A DNA stretch of 52,911 nt from CAZLMW01 sp964560875 (GCA_964560875.1 CAZLMW010000052.1:1-52911); one strand, 5' to 3'. Shown: positions 25,647 to 34,734, counted from the stretch's first letter. Notes: a model not told the origin generated them from the letters alone. Program-made: numbers and translations.

Positions 25647-26675
25647 TCAGCCGGCCGCGGGTTGGATGTACGGCGTTTGCTCGGGGTTGATATCGGGTTC
25701 GACGCCGATATCGAGCTCCGCGAGACCGTAGCGAGCGGTTCGCAGCACGCGCATGAATCGGTCGCGCGTGGATTCGCCGGGCTCGTTGACCGTGGCTTCC
25801 ATCAGGGTCGCGGCGTAGCGCTCGAGCACAGTCATCGGCACCGACGAGTCGATGCCAAGCTCGTCCATCATCAAGCGCAGGGCCCGTGTCTGCTTCATCC
25901 GGCCCTGGTCAGCGAGCATCCTGGGCGGCAATCCGAGCGTCTCGAGATCGCGCATGATCGCGACGTTTCCGCCGACTTCGAGCGACAGCAGCCACGCCTG
26001 GAACGCGAACAACTCGGCGCGCTGGCGGATGTTCATCTGGCGGATCAAGGTCGGCATGTACTTGACGCCGAGCGCCACGTGGCGGGCTTCATCGCGCTCG
26101 TAGTACGGCATCAGCGCGGACAAGACCGGTTCGATGTTCGACTTGCGGACGACGTGGAAGATCGACAGCGCGACGGGTTCGACCATCAACTGCATTCCGA
26201 GCAGCTTCTTGGCGAGGTGGTCGGCACCCATGACGTCCGACAGCAACCTCTCGGTCCACGGATCGACCCGGTCGGGCATCGCGCCGAGCGCCACGAGGTA
26301 GTCGTGCATGACGTAGAAGTGGCGGGCTTCGTCGAACGCTTGGCTGGTCGCCGCCATCTTCGCTTCGAGCGGCTCAAGGGCCTCGGCCAGCTGCGTGCTG
26401 ACCTTCCAGGCCGCGAGCTCCCCCCACATGATGATCGCGAAGAGCCTGCCGAGCGCATCGCGACGTTTGGCGTCGAGCTTGGGCGCCCCATGCTCTTCGA
26501 AAAGGGCGTCGAGAACGCCGCGACCATCCCACGAGAACTGCTGTCCCTTGTGATAGATGCGCTCAAGCGAGCGGGCGCTGCGGGCCTCCAGGTCGAATCG
26601 GCCGGGCACAAACATGTCGTACGGCAACGGTGTCGTGCCCCGTCCGATGGCCTTTTTCAGCATTCCTTTCAGCAT
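25647..26675 (-). CDS. Ferritin-like diiron-carboxylate protein (oxygenase/oxidase candidate)
   Basis: A 342-aa protein from ATG 26675, with a purine-rich GGGGG upstream. Two E-x-x-H motifs, D-E-A-R-H (Glu116/His119) and D-E-A-R-H (Glu196/His199), plus Glu86 (W-G-E-L-A-A-W) and Glu166 (M-V-E-P-V-A-L), give the six ligands of a ferritin-like/R2-like diiron centre in a four-helix bundle. Such proteins act as oxidases, oxygenases or N-oxygenases (AurF-like). The substrate is not evident. The gene is divergent from the HpnA-like epimerase at 26814 and convergent with the MscS gene. Confidence 0.82.
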   Translation of the reverse strand: MLKGMLKKAIGRGTTPLPYDMFVPGRFDLEARSARSLERIYHKGQQFSWDGRGVLDALFEEHGAPKLDAKRRDALGRLFAIIMWGELAAWKVSTQLAEALEPLEAKMAATSQAFDEARHFYVMHDYLVALGAMPDRVDPWTERLLSDVMGADHLAKKLLGMQLMVEPVALSIFHVVRKSNIEPVLSALMPYYERDEARHVALGVKYMPTLIRQMNIRQRAELFAFQAWLLSLEVGGNVAIMRDLETLGLPPRMLADQGRMKQTRALRLMMDELGIDSSVPMTVLERYAATLMEATVNEPGESTRDRFMRVLRTARYGLAELDIGVEPDINPEQTPYIQPAAG

Positions 26676-26813
26676 GTCAGCCCCCGATGCAGCGGTAAGG
26701 GTTGGGCCCAACCAGTGTATCGCATCCGCACGGCCCGCGGGCACCTCGACTTGCCGATCGCGGCGTGGGATACCGATTGAACCGACCCGCAGAAGACCTT
26801 GAGCGAGGCCGCC

Positions 26814-27839
26814 ATGGCGACTGAATACGCTACCAACACCATCGACATTCCCCTGCCGCCCGTTGCGGCGGTGACCGGGGGCACCGGTTTCATCGGATCG
26901 CAGGTTGTCCGCCTGCTGCACAACGCGGGAGTCGAAGTCCGCGTGCTCACGATCCCGGGCGACCCTGCGACGTTGTTGGCCGACCTCCCGATCGCGCGAA
27001 TCGGCGGCGATATCGCTTCTGGCGCTGGTCTCGAGCAGCTGATGCGCGGCGCCGATGCGGTCTTCCACCTCGCCGCGATCTACGCCTTGTGGCTGCCCAA
27101 TCGAAGCCGCATGTTCGAAGTCAACGTCGGGGGCACGCGCAACATCATGGCCGCCGCGCGCCGAGCGGGGATCAAGCGGGTCGTCCACACGAGTTCGATC
27201 GCGGCCGTCGGCTACCGAAACGGCAAAGCGGTCAGCGACGAAACCGATAGCTTCAACGACTGGGAGCTCGCAGACGACTACGTGCTCAGCAAATACATCT
27301 CCGAGGTGGAGGCGCTCGCCGCCAATGGCGACGGGCTCGACGTCGTCGTGGTCAATCCCGCGTTTCCGCTTGGGCACGGGGATATTGGTCCGACACCCAC
27401 CGGCCGGATCGTGCGCGAGACCCTCCGTGGACGCCTGCCCTTTGCGGTCAAAGGCGGCCTCAATGTGGTGGACGTGCGAGACGTCGCGGCCGGACACGTG
27501 CTGGCGTGGCGACATGGACGTGCCGGGCAGCGCTACATCCTCGGCGGCGACAACGTCAGCAATCGCGAGCTTTCATCGATGATTTGTAAGCTGGGTGGCC
27601 GCTCCGAGCCGCGCTTCGTGATGCCCACAACGCCGCTGCGATTCGCCGGCCAATTGTCCGAGAGCGTCGCGCAGCGGGTGACGCACCGGGCGCCCATGCT
27701 GACGGAGCGGTCGGTCGCCTACACCGCCGGGCGCCACCTCTTTTTCGATGTCAGCAAGGCGCGCGACGAGCTCGGCTATGCACCAAAACCTGCGTCCGAA
27801 GCCATCGCCGCGTCGGTCGCGTGGTTCGTAGGCGGTTGA
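26814..27839 (+). CDS. NAD-dependent epimerase/dehydratase, HpnA-like
   Basis: A 341-aa extended short-chain dehydrogenase/reductase with N-terminal G-G-T-G-F-I-G (NAD binding) and Y-x-x-x-K as Y-V-L-S-K. The stretch V-N-P-A-F-P-L-G-H-G-D-I and P-T-P-T-G-R-I with G-L-N-V-V-D-V-R-D-V-A-A-G-H matches hopanoid-associated sugar epimerases (HpnA). Close relatives such as OleD-type reductases share parts of this pattern. ATG 26814 follows GAGG. It is divergently oriented from the diiron gene, 138 bp away, so the two may share regulation. No squalene cyclase is in the window, so the hopanoid link is family-based only. Confidence 0.8.
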   Translation: MATEYATNTIDIPLPPVAAVTGGTGFIGSQVVRLLHNAGVEVRVLTIPGDPATLLADLPIARIGGDIASGAGLEQLMRGADAVFHLAAIYALWLPNRSRMFEVNVGGTRNIMAAARRAGIKRVVHTSSIAAVGYRNGKAVSDETDSFNDWELADDYVLSKYISEVEALAANGDGLDVVVVNPAFPLGHGDIGPTPTGRIVRETLRGRLPFAVKGGLNVVDVRDVAAGHVLAWRHGRAGQRYILGGDNVSNRELSSMICKLGGRSEPRFVMPTTPLRFAGQLSESVAQRVTHRAPMLTERSVAYTAGRHLFFDVSKARDELGYAPKPASEAIAASVAWFVGG

Positions 27840-27945
27840 CAGCACCACCGACGCTCCCATGATTGCGGATCCCGGGTCGCGCATTCGAGCCGACCACGAC
27901 GCGTCGTCACGCACTACCGGCGACACGTGAGCTTCGAGTCCGCCT

Positions 27946-28581
27946 ATGCACCTGTTCACCATCTCACCGCGCGCCATCCAATCGAAGGTGCGCGCCCTTT
28001 CGATCGCCGCGCTCGTCGTTGTCGCTGCCTGCGTGGCTCCCCGCGACGACAACAAGACGCTGGCCTGCGCTGCCAACGCGCAGTGCCCGGCCAATGGCAA
28101 GTGGTACTGCGACACCGAGAAGAAAGAATGCGTGCTCTGCCAAGGGGCTTGCCCGGGGACCGAGGCGACGCCAACGGCTGACACAACGACGGACGCGGGC
28201 ACGACGGACACGACGACGGCCACGGACACAGGTGCAGTCGACACGAGCTCGACGACAGACGGCGCAACGACGGACACCGGGACGATGGACACGGTCACAG
28301 AAGACACCGGCATAGAAGACACGGGCACACCGGACACCGGCGCAGATGTGGGCGCCACAGACACGGGGCCGGCGGTCGAGACCTGCAAGGACTGGTGTGG
28401 CAAGTCAGATCCGGCCCCCGGAACAAGCTGCTACTGCGACACGACGTGCTTGACGTGGGACGACTGCTGCCCCGATTTCAAGCAGCTCTGCCCGAGCCAG
28501 GCCAACCCCGACGCCGACTCGACCGAAGACACCGCCGACGCGACGTCCGCACCGGCCGACGCGACAACGACGAGCAATTGA
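27946..28581 (+). CDS. Lipoprotein with Thr/Asp-rich linker and somatomedin-B-like domain
   Basis: A 211-aa protein with a lipobox V-V-A-A-C near residue 29. Residues about 40-70 have a Cys pair pattern (C-A-A-N-A-Q-C, C-D-T, C-V-L-C-Q-G-A-C). Residues about 75-140 form a low-complexity Thr-Asp-rich linker. The C-terminal part has eight cysteines spaced C-x3-C-x10-C-x-C-x3-C-x5-C-C-x6-C, nearly identical to the somatomedin B domain of vitronectin, with the characteristic D-C-C-P-D-F. It is probably surface-exposed via the lipid anchor. The function is unknown. Confidence 0.75.
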   Translation: MHLFTISPRAIQSKVRALSIAALVVVAACVAPRDDNKTLACAANAQCPANGKWYCDTEKKECVLCQGACPGTEATPTADTTTDAGTTDTTTATDTGAVDTSSTTDGATTDTGTMDTVTEDTGIEDTGTPDTGADVGATDTGPAVETCKDWCGKSDPAPGTSCYCDTTCLTWDDCCPDFKQLCPSQANPDADSTEDTADATSAPADATTTSN

Positions 28582-28595
28582 GCAGCCCCACGAGC

Positions 28596-29855
28596 ATGCC
28601 GGACACGCCCATGACCCATCGCAACGGCTACCGAACCGACGGCACATCTGCGGTCGAATTCGTCGCCGTGCAGGCCGATCCGCGCACCGCCGAGGGCAGT
28701 CACATCGACCCCGCGCTCGCCAACCGACTGATGATCGACGTCATCCACGACGGCGATTGGATCCCCGACGAGTTCCTTGTCGACAGCGACGGCGAACCGA
28801 TCCCCGACGAAGCGTTCATCGGCGAACACTGGGACGAGCGCGACTGGGGCGCCTGCATGGTGGCCGAAGGGCTGTGCCGCAAGCTGGGCATTCCGGGCTA
28901 TCACCGCATCAACATCGCGCGCGTCATCATGGATTTCGGCCGTTTTCCAGGGCTGACACGCCAGGATGCAGGGCACCTCGACCGCTTCGCGCTGAACTAC
29001 CCCTTCTCCGAGATGTTGGGCTTCCGTCAACAGCGCGCCGTGCTCGAGCGCTACTACGACGAGATCTCGGCGCACTTCGAGAGCGCGGTTTCGACCTCGA
29101 TTACCAAGATCGCCATCCACACCTACGACTTGCGCAACGACAGCGGCACCGTGCGGCCTGAAATCAGCGTGCTAACCCGCTCAACCAGCTACCAACACGA
29201 GTCGGAGATGCCGTTTGGCGTATTCGACCCGATGTATCCCGATGTCCTGGCCGAGTACACGGCTGATCGGGTGCTGCGCGACCGCATCTCGCTGACCTTC
29301 GAAAAGGCTGGCTACACCGTCGCGCACAACTATCCGTACACGCTGCCCGATGGCTCCATCGAGGTGCGGGCGCAGGTTTGGTCGTTCTTTGTGTTCCTGC
29401 GACGACGATTCATCGAAGAGTTCCCCGACTGCCAGGGCGCTCCCGGGTTCGAGATGGTCTGGCGCATGTTGCTGGACACAAACTTGCGATCCGCCGAATC
29501 CGAAGCGTTGCGCAGCTACCTGTTCATGTTCCGGCGCGTTTCAGCCGAGGCGGACATCGCGTTTTCAGCGGCGAGGACGGCATACGAGCGCGTGTTCAAC
29601 TTCTTGCGCGCTACCTATGACGACCTGGTCACCGAGTTTCGGCTTTCGGCCGAGCGGATGAGCACCTTGGGAATCGAGGTCCGAAAAGACCTGGTCTACG
29701 ACTTTGATAACGAGCGCATCCCGACAAACCCCAATCCGGAAGGCGCTGACGCCGCGGCGACCGTGCTGGCCCGCGCGATCCACACCTATTTCGCCGAAGA
29801 CCGACCGACCAAGGTGCCGCCGCGCGAATTCCACTTCCACGGCCACGATCCGTGA
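28596..29855 (+). CDS. N-formylglutamate amidohydrolase-like protein
   Basis: A 419-aa protein from ATG 28596, with ATG 28611 as an alternative, 14 bp after the lipoprotein stop. The N-terminal half follows the N-formylglutamate amidohydrolase (HutG/FGase) order: I-H-D-G-D-W-I-P (in place of H-S-G-x-x-x-P), a D-E-R-D-W stretch, then R-V-I-M-D-F-G-R (R-x-x-x-D-x-N-R equivalent), and I-H-T-Y-D for a metal-binding His. The last 200 residues have no clear match. FGase releases formate from formylglutamate in histidine catabolism; no hut genes are nearby, so this may have another substrate. Confidence 0.5.
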   Translation: MPDTPMTHRNGYRTDGTSAVEFVAVQADPRTAEGSHIDPALANRLMIDVIHDGDWIPDEFLVDSDGEPIPDEAFIGEHWDERDWGACMVAEGLCRKLGIPGYHRINIARVIMDFGRFPGLTRQDAGHLDRFALNYPFSEMLGFRQQRAVLERYYDEISAHFESAVSTSITKIAIHTYDLRNDSGTVRPEISVLTRSTSYQHESEMPFGVFDPMYPDVLAEYTADRVLRDRISLTFEKAGYTVAHNYPYTLPDGSIEVRAQVWSFFVFLRRRFIEEFPDCQGAPGFEMVWRMLLDTNLRSAESEALRSYLFMFRRVSAEADIAFSAARTAYERVFNFLRATYDDLVTEFRLSAERMSTLGIEVRKDLVYDFDNERIPTNPNPEGADAAATVLARAIHTYFAEDRPTKVPPREFHFHGHDP

Positions 29856-29876
29856 TGGCGCCAACACCCTTGCCGA

Positions 29877-30374
29877 TCAGGATTTTGGCGGGGGCAGCGC
29901 GTCGACCGTTCCGCCGAGCTCCGTGATTGTCTGGGCGACGCAGCGGGCGACCTGGGCCGCGAGATCGGTGCAAAAAGCGTGGCGCTGCGGCCCCTTGAAG
30001 ATCGGAAAACGGCCGGTGAGATCGTTGCAGACGACCGATTCCTGGCCGGTGAGTGATTCGATGTCGCGCCAAAGCTGTCGATAACGAGCGGCTGCCCGGC
30101 GCAGGTCATCCGTGGCGGGCGCCGTTGGGTCGGGGTCGCCGAACACCTCCCCGAGAACGAGCAAGCCGGCCTGGATCGCGCCGCATGTCCCGTGTCCCGT
30201 GAGGCCGCCGCGTCGCAGTGCCTGGTAAGGCGCGGTCTTCTTGCCGAACGTCTCGGCCAGGGCGATGCCACATGACCGGTGCGCGACATCGACGCCATCG
30301 TAGAGGAGCCGGCACCGCTGTTCGGCCCATGCGATGACGGCGAGGTCGTCTGCGGAGTCGGGCGGTTTGGACAT
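29877..30374 (-). CDS. C_GCAxxG_C_C family protein (putative redox protein)
   Basis: A 165-aa protein. It carries G-H-G-T-C-G-A-I-Q-A-G and later cysteines in V-C-N-D-L and A-F-C-T-D-L-A-A-Q-V-A-R-C-V, the signature for which this family (often annotated as a putative redox-active or split-Cys protein) is named. There is no signal peptide. The biological role is unknown. A 13-bp direct repeat sits directly upstream of the ATG on this strand. Confidence 0.75.
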   Translation of the reverse strand: MSKPPDSADDLAVIAWAEQRCRLLYDGVDVAHRSCGIALAETFGKKTAPYQALRRGGLTGHGTCGAIQAGLLVLGEVFGDPDPTAPATDDLRRAAARYRQLWRDIESLTGQESVVCNDLTGRFPIFKGPQRHAFCTDLAAQVARCVAQTITELGGTVDALPPPKS

Positions 30375-30412
30375 GATTGCGGGAGATGATTGCGGGAGAT
30401 GATTGCAGGACG
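30375..30412. repeat. 13-bp tandem repeat, about 2.8 copies
   Basis: GATTGCGGGAGAT is repeated perfectly at 30375-30387 and 30388-30400, with a partial third copy GATTGCAGGAC to about 30411. It sits immediately before the start codon of the C_GCAxxG_C_C gene (minus strand), in the intergenic stretch before the DAACS gene. It is one of three tandem repeats at gene 5' ends in this window. Confidence 0.85.
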
Positions 30413-30421
30413 TGGCGTGAG

Positions 30422-31672
30422 TCAGGCGGCTTCAGGCTGTTCGATGACGGCGTTTGATCCGTTGGGCAGGCCGTGGCGTTCGACGATCGCTGCGCCTACC
30501 GCGTCGCCCCACACGTTGACCATCGTACGGAAGCGGTCGAGCAACCAATCGACGGCGAGGATGAGTCCGACACCTTCGAGCGGAAGGTCGACCGCGCGCA
30601 GGACCATGACCATCGTGACGAGACCGGCCTCGGGGATTCCCGCGGCGCCGATCGCGGCAAGCGTGGCGGTGATGACGATGAGGATCTGCTGGCCGAAGCT
30701 GAGCTCGATGCCAAGCGCCTGCGCGATGAAGATGACGGCGACGGCCTCGTACAGGGCGGTTCCGTCCATGTTGATCGTCGCGCCCATGGGAACGACGAAT
30801 TGGGCGGCGCGGGAATCTACGTTGTTGTTTTGCTCCACCGATTCGAGCGTGAGAGGCAACGTGGCGGCCGATGAAGAGGTGGAAAAAGCCGTAAGCAGCG
30901 CGCCGCCCATGCCGCGGGCGTAGCGCAGCGGATTGCGCTTGGCGAAGACGAAGAGCATGACCGGCAAGACGATCACCGCGTGGGTGGCCAGGCCGATCAG
31001 GACCGTGGCCATGTACATCCCGACCGCGCTGAGCTGCTCGTAGAACCCGTCCATGCCGGCTTCGGCGACGGCCTTTCCAAAGCGCCCTGCCACGAGGCCG
31101 AAGATGCCGACCGGCGCGAGCCACATGATGAGGTGGACGGTGCGCATCATCGCCTCGTTGCCCGACTCACAGAAGTCGAGCATCGGCCTGCCTTTCGCGC
31201 CCATCGTCGAGAGCACGCCGCCCAGGACAAGCGAAAAGACGATGAGCGGCAGCATCTGCATGTCGGCCATCGAGCCGATGATGTTGTCGCTGACGAACCC
31301 GAGGATGATGTCGGACAACCCCATGTCTTCTTTCGCGGCGACCTTGGCGGGAACCTCGAGACCGGTGGTCGTCATGCCGACACCGGGCTGCATCGCGTTG
31401 ACGAGGAGCGAGCCGAGCACGACCGCGATCGTCGTCGTGACGGTGTAGTAAGCGACCGTGATGCCGCCGATGAGCCCGAGTTTACGCACGTCGCCCAGGC
31501 CCGCGATTCCGGCGATCATGGCGAACATGACGAGCGGCACGATGACCATCTTGAGCGTCTTGAGGAAGAACTCGCCGACCCAATAGACCGACGCCATCAC
31601 GCCCTCGAAGGCGAAAACGGACGCAAAAGCCGCAATGATGGCGATGACGATGGCGATGAGCAGGCGGTTCAT
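30422..31672 (-). CDS. Dicarboxylate/amino acid:cation symporter (DAACS family)
   Basis: A 416-aa membrane protein with about eight TM segments and the DAACS core: a serine-rich A-F-S-T-S-S-S-A-A-T-L-P hairpin, P-M-G-A-T-I-N-M-D-G-T-A (the N-M-D-G-T motif), A-G-I-P-E-A-G and D-W-L-L-D-R-F-R-T-M-V-N-V-W-G-D near the end. Members such as GltP, DctA and GltT take up glutamate, aspartate or C4-dicarboxylates with Na+ or H+. The exact substrate cannot be read from sequence. It is divergent from the TauE/SafE gene with 37 bp between starts. Confidence 0.93.
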   Translation of the reverse strand: MNRLLIAIVIAIIAAFASVFAFEGVMASVYWVGEFFLKTLKMVIVPLVMFAMIAGIAGLGDVRKLGLIGGITVAYYTVTTTIAVVLGSLLVNAMQPGVGMTTTGLEVPAKVAAKEDMGLSDIILGFVSDNIIGSMADMQMLPLIVFSLVLGGVLSTMGAKGRPMLDFCESGNEAMMRTVHLIMWLAPVGIFGLVAGRFGKAVAEAGMDGFYEQLSAVGMYMATVLIGLATHAVIVLPVMLFVFAKRNPLRYARGMGGALLTAFSTSSSAATLPLTLESVEQNNNVDSRAAQFVVPMGATINMDGTALYEAVAVIFIAQALGIELSFGQQILIVITATLAAIGAAGIPEAGLVTMVMVLRAVDLPLEGVGLILAVDWLLDRFRTMVNVWGDAVGAAIVERHGLPNGSNAVIEQPEAA

Positions 31673-31709
31673 AGCGACGTTGTAGATCGCCAGTCGGCGG
31701 GGGACAAAC

Positions 31710-32465
31710 GTGGATCACACCTGGGCCGAGCTTGCGTTGGTTGCGGCGGTAGGGTTGGTCGCGGGGTTTGTCAACGTCGCGGCCGGTGGCGGTTCGTTGC
31801 TGGCGATCCCTGCGCTCATCTTCATCGGGCTGCCGGCAACCGTAGCGAACGGGACGATCCGCATCGCCGTCATCGTCCAGACCGGCACGGCAGTTTTCCG
31901 GTACGCACGGGCGCGAAGGCTCGAGCTTAGGACCGTCAAAAAGACCGTGTTTCCGGCGTTGATCGGCGCAGGGATTGGCGCGTGGGCGGCGACGTGGATC
32001 TCCGACGGAGGGTTCAAGCACGTGCTGGTCGGGGTGATCCTGGTCGCGACCGGAGCGCTCGTGATTCAGCCGCTTCTGCCGGCGTCCTGGCGGCTGAAAG
32101 AGGTCACAAAGAGGCCGGATTGGCTCGTCGCGTTGTTGATGATTGGGGTTGGCCTGTACGGCGGCTTTATCCAGGCGGGTGTCGGTTTCTTGCTGATCGC
32201 GGTGTTGGTGATGGGCGCCGGGTTGCCCCTCGTCGAGGCAAATATCGTCAAAGTTGCCGTGGTTTTGGCGTACACGCCGATCGCGCTGGGGCTGTTCATC
32301 GCAAACGACAAGGTCGATTTGCAGGCAGGGGCGTCGCTGGCGGCGGGCCAAGCTGTCGGGGCATGGGTGAGCGCGGGATTGACGCTGAATAAGGGCGCGC
32401 GGTTCATCCGGATCGTGTTAGCGGTGATGCTTGTGGCCGCGACGGTCAAGCTGCTGCTGGGATGA
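31710..32465 (+). CDS. TauE/SafE-family sulfite exporter-like permease
   Basis: A 251-aa membrane protein, read from GTG 31710, with about eight TM segments. The N-terminal G-F-V-N-V-A-A-G-G-G-S and the second-half G-V-G-L-Y-G-G-F-I-Q-A-G-V-G-F are the inverted repeats typical of TauE/SafE permeases, which export sulfite, sulfoacetate or other anions. The gene ends 3 bp before the convergent imuB stop. The substrate is unknown. Confidence 0.88.
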   Translation: MDHTWAELALVAAVGLVAGFVNVAAGGGSLLAIPALIFIGLPATVANGTIRIAVIVQTGTAVFRYARARRLELRTVKKTVFPALIGAGIGAWAATWISDGGFKHVLVGVILVATGALVIQPLLPASWRLKEVTKRPDWLVALLMIGVGLYGGFIQAGVGFLLIAVLVMGAGLPLVEANIVKVAVVLAYTPIALGLFIANDKVDLQAGASLAAGQAVGAWVSAGLTLNKGARFIRIVLAVMLVAATVKLLLG

Positions 32466-32468
32466 CGT

Positions 32469-33992
32469 TCACTGCACGACTCCGTGCAGGTACCAGCGGC
32501 GTCGGATGCGGTCGTAGTAGACCCACAAGATGTCGCCACGCTGGGTTTCGGCGTACTGGTATTCGCGATGAACTTCGCGCCGCCACCAGCCGCCAGACAC
32601 CAGGTAGGGCCCGCTTGAGCGCACGACTGAACCGTATTCGAGGCCGTTGATCAGCCACCCATCATCGCGCACATGACGCGACTGCGGCGGTAGCGCGACA
32701 GGTCTGGGAAAGATCCGCCGTACGAGACAGCGTTCGTCGAGCGAGCGGCGATCATCGAGTCGCACCGGACGAACCGCACGTTCGGGGAGCTGGTCGATCG
32801 GCACCCACGAATAGCTCGCCTGGGGCAAATGGCCGTCCTTGAGCTTGGCGCACAAGACCGCGTCGTCTCCCAGTTCTGCCCGCAAGCGAGCAAGCGCGGC
32901 ATGAGCGGCTTTTCGATCGCGGCGCGGGCGATCGAAATACATCCGCAGCTGGTCGCTCGTCGCGTCGGTCGTTTCGGCCGCGACGGTGATATCGAGCACC
33001 TCGGACGACAGCTCGATCGCGTCGAGACGCAAGCGTACGAGGTCGAGCACAACAGGCTCTTGCAAGGTTGGCGCGGCGGGTTTGATGGTGTGCTGAGCGA
33101 TCGCGCCATCGTCCTGCTTGAGTGTGAACGTCAGCGACGTCAGCACCTCGTGACGATTGGCGATCTGCGCGAAGAGTTCGCCCAGCAGCCGCTTGATGAC
33201 AAAGAGCAGCACGCTCGCCTTCTTGGCGCCGTGGTCGAGGTGAAGTGTCCGCTCGATCGCTTCGACAGCAGCTTTGGGCCTCATGCGGGGTTTCGCATCG
33301 CCGCGTGCGAGGCGCCAAAGACGCGCTGCTTCAGGTCCAAATCGCCGCATGACGCCCGATGACGGCAGCTCAAGCAGGTCGCCAACAGTGCTGATTCCAA
33401 GCCGCGTGAGTCCGTCGCGCGCTTTCGCTTCCAACCCCAGCCGTGTGAGGGGGACCTTGACCGACAGCCTCCTCTCGGCGAGCTGATCACCGATCACCAA
33501 CAATCGTCGTCGCCCGCGCACACGAGTTCGCGCCACGGCGTAGGTCAGAAAACGCGAAAAACCGACGACGACCGTGGCGTCCCAGCCGTCTTCGAGCAGC
33601 TTGTCGGTGAGCGCAGCACCCCATTGAGGGAGCGAGGTCCAGAGCCGATCGAGCCCGCGCGCGTCAAGCCAGAAGACCCCGGGTTCATCGCGACAAGGCT
33701 CGACATTGGGGCTGAAGGTGCGCAGGACTTCGGCGATCTCGGACACCGCCTCCTCGATCACGGTGTCATCGATAACGGCCGCTCGTAGCCCGGGAGCCAA
33801 CGACAACCCGGCGGCATAGCGCATACCCGGGAGCACCTGGAACGCGCGAGCTCGTTCATCGATCTGGAGGATCACACCCTGGGGCCGATCCTCAGCGACT
33901 ACTGCACAAGGAAACCCCGCAAACTCGGGATGTTTACGAAGCAAGAGCTGGAGCGGGAGGCTCGGCAGGTCAACGCAGGCCAGGCGGTCCAC
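32469..33992 (-). CDS. imuB: ImuB-type Y-family polymerase homologue (SOS mutagenesis)
   Basis: A 507-aa protein read from GTG 33992, with GAGGAG six bases upstream. The N-terminus has A-C-V-D-L-P-S-L, where active Y-family polymerases carry a catalytic D-x-D-x-F-F motif, and the later Ser-Asp-Glu metal-binding motif is absent, as in ImuB. ImuB is a catalytically dead adapter that bridges ImuA and DnaE2 to the beta clamp in damage-induced mutagenesis. The first 23 bp overlap the end of imuA. No dnaE2 follows in this window. Confidence 0.88.
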   Translation of the reverse strand: MDRLACVDLPSLPLQLLLRKHPEFAGFPCAVVAEDRPQGVILQIDERARAFQVLPGMRYAAGLSLAPGLRAAVIDDTVIEEAVSEIAEVLRTFSPNVEPCRDEPGVFWLDARGLDRLWTSLPQWGAALTDKLLEDGWDATVVVGFSRFLTYAVARTRVRGRRRLLVIGDQLAERRLSVKVPLTRLGLEAKARDGLTRLGISTVGDLLELPSSGVMRRFGPEAARLWRLARGDAKPRMRPKAAVEAIERTLHLDHGAKKASVLLFVIKRLLGELFAQIANRHEVLTSLTFTLKQDDGAIAQHTIKPAAPTLQEPVVLDLVRLRLDAIELSSEVLDITVAAETTDATSDQLRMYFDRPRRDRKAAHAALARLRAELGDDAVLCAKLKDGHLPQASYSWVPIDQLPERAVRPVRLDDRRSLDERCLVRRIFPRPVALPPQSRHVRDDGWLINGLEYGSVVRSSGPYLVSGGWWRREVHREYQYAETQRGDILWVYYDRIRRRWYLHGVVQ

Positions 33993-34629
33993 GGTGGTGC
34001 TCCTCGTGGCGCCAGCCAGGTCCGCGGCGCTTGTCCTTGATGACGCTGACCTCGCAGTCAAAGCCCGCCTCGAACGTTCCGGGCTCAAAACGTGAACGAC
34101 CGCTCGTCCCCGACTTCTGCTTGGGCTTTCTGACGGCCGAACACCGCAACGAGACAAGTGAGCTCAGCGACGGGACATGCGCTTTTTTTGAGGTCAAGCA
34201 GACGACAGCGGCTTCGTGTTTCTGTGCGAGCTTGACCAACCGCGCCTGCAGGCCGAGCGAGATATCAAAGCTGCGCTCGAGATCGAGCACGACGACCCCG
34301 AAAGCGCCGGATCGAAGGAGCTTGTCCGCCGCGGTCGCCGCGACAACACCATCATTTGCACGGATCACGACGAGCGACTCGAGGTCAACGCCACCAGCGG
34401 CTGCGTCAGGTGGGTAAAACGTGCTTTTCGACGCGTTCACCCACGCGACGGGCTCACCTTCTTGCTGCGCTGCGACGACGAGGCCGAAGACCATGGTGAG
34501 CGCTGACGAGGCGCCCAGCCCTGAGATCTCGACCAGGCGACCGACGAGCTCGGCTCGGGTCCATGGGTCGGAGACCGGAGCCTCGATCTCGGGCTGAACC
34601 ACGCGCAACAACGGCACTACATTTGCCAT
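33970..34629 (-). CDS. imuA: ImuA-like RecA-fold protein
   Basis: A 219-aa protein from ATG 34629, four bases after a GGAG, with a GTG directly before it. It has a RecA-like core (V-A-W-V-N-A near residue 60, later V-V-V-L-D-L), but the P-loop lysine is not evident: the expected G-x-x-x-x-G-K-T is A-S-S-A-L-T. That fits the ImuA/SulA-like partners of ImuB. Its end overlaps imuB and it follows lexA by about 105 bp, forming a lexA-imuA-imuB SOS operon. Confidence 0.8.
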   Translation of the reverse strand: MANVVPLLRVVQPEIEAPVSDPWTRAELVGRLVEISGLGASSALTMVFGLVVAAQQEGEPVAWVNASKSTFYPPDAAAGGVDLESLVVIRANDGVVAATAADKLLRSGAFGVVVLDLERSFDISLGLQARLVKLAQKHEAAVVCLTSKKAHVPSLSSLVSLRCSAVRKPKQKSGTSGRSRFEPGTFEAGFDCEVSVIKDKRRGPGWRHEEHHRGPPGLR

Positions 34630-34734
34630 CACACTCCTGCTCTCCGTCGCCGCTTTTTCGATCGATTACCGGGGGCAACACCTGCGGTCCGTCACCGCTC
34701 GATCCAATGTCTCAATCTCGTGGGCTCAATCTCG

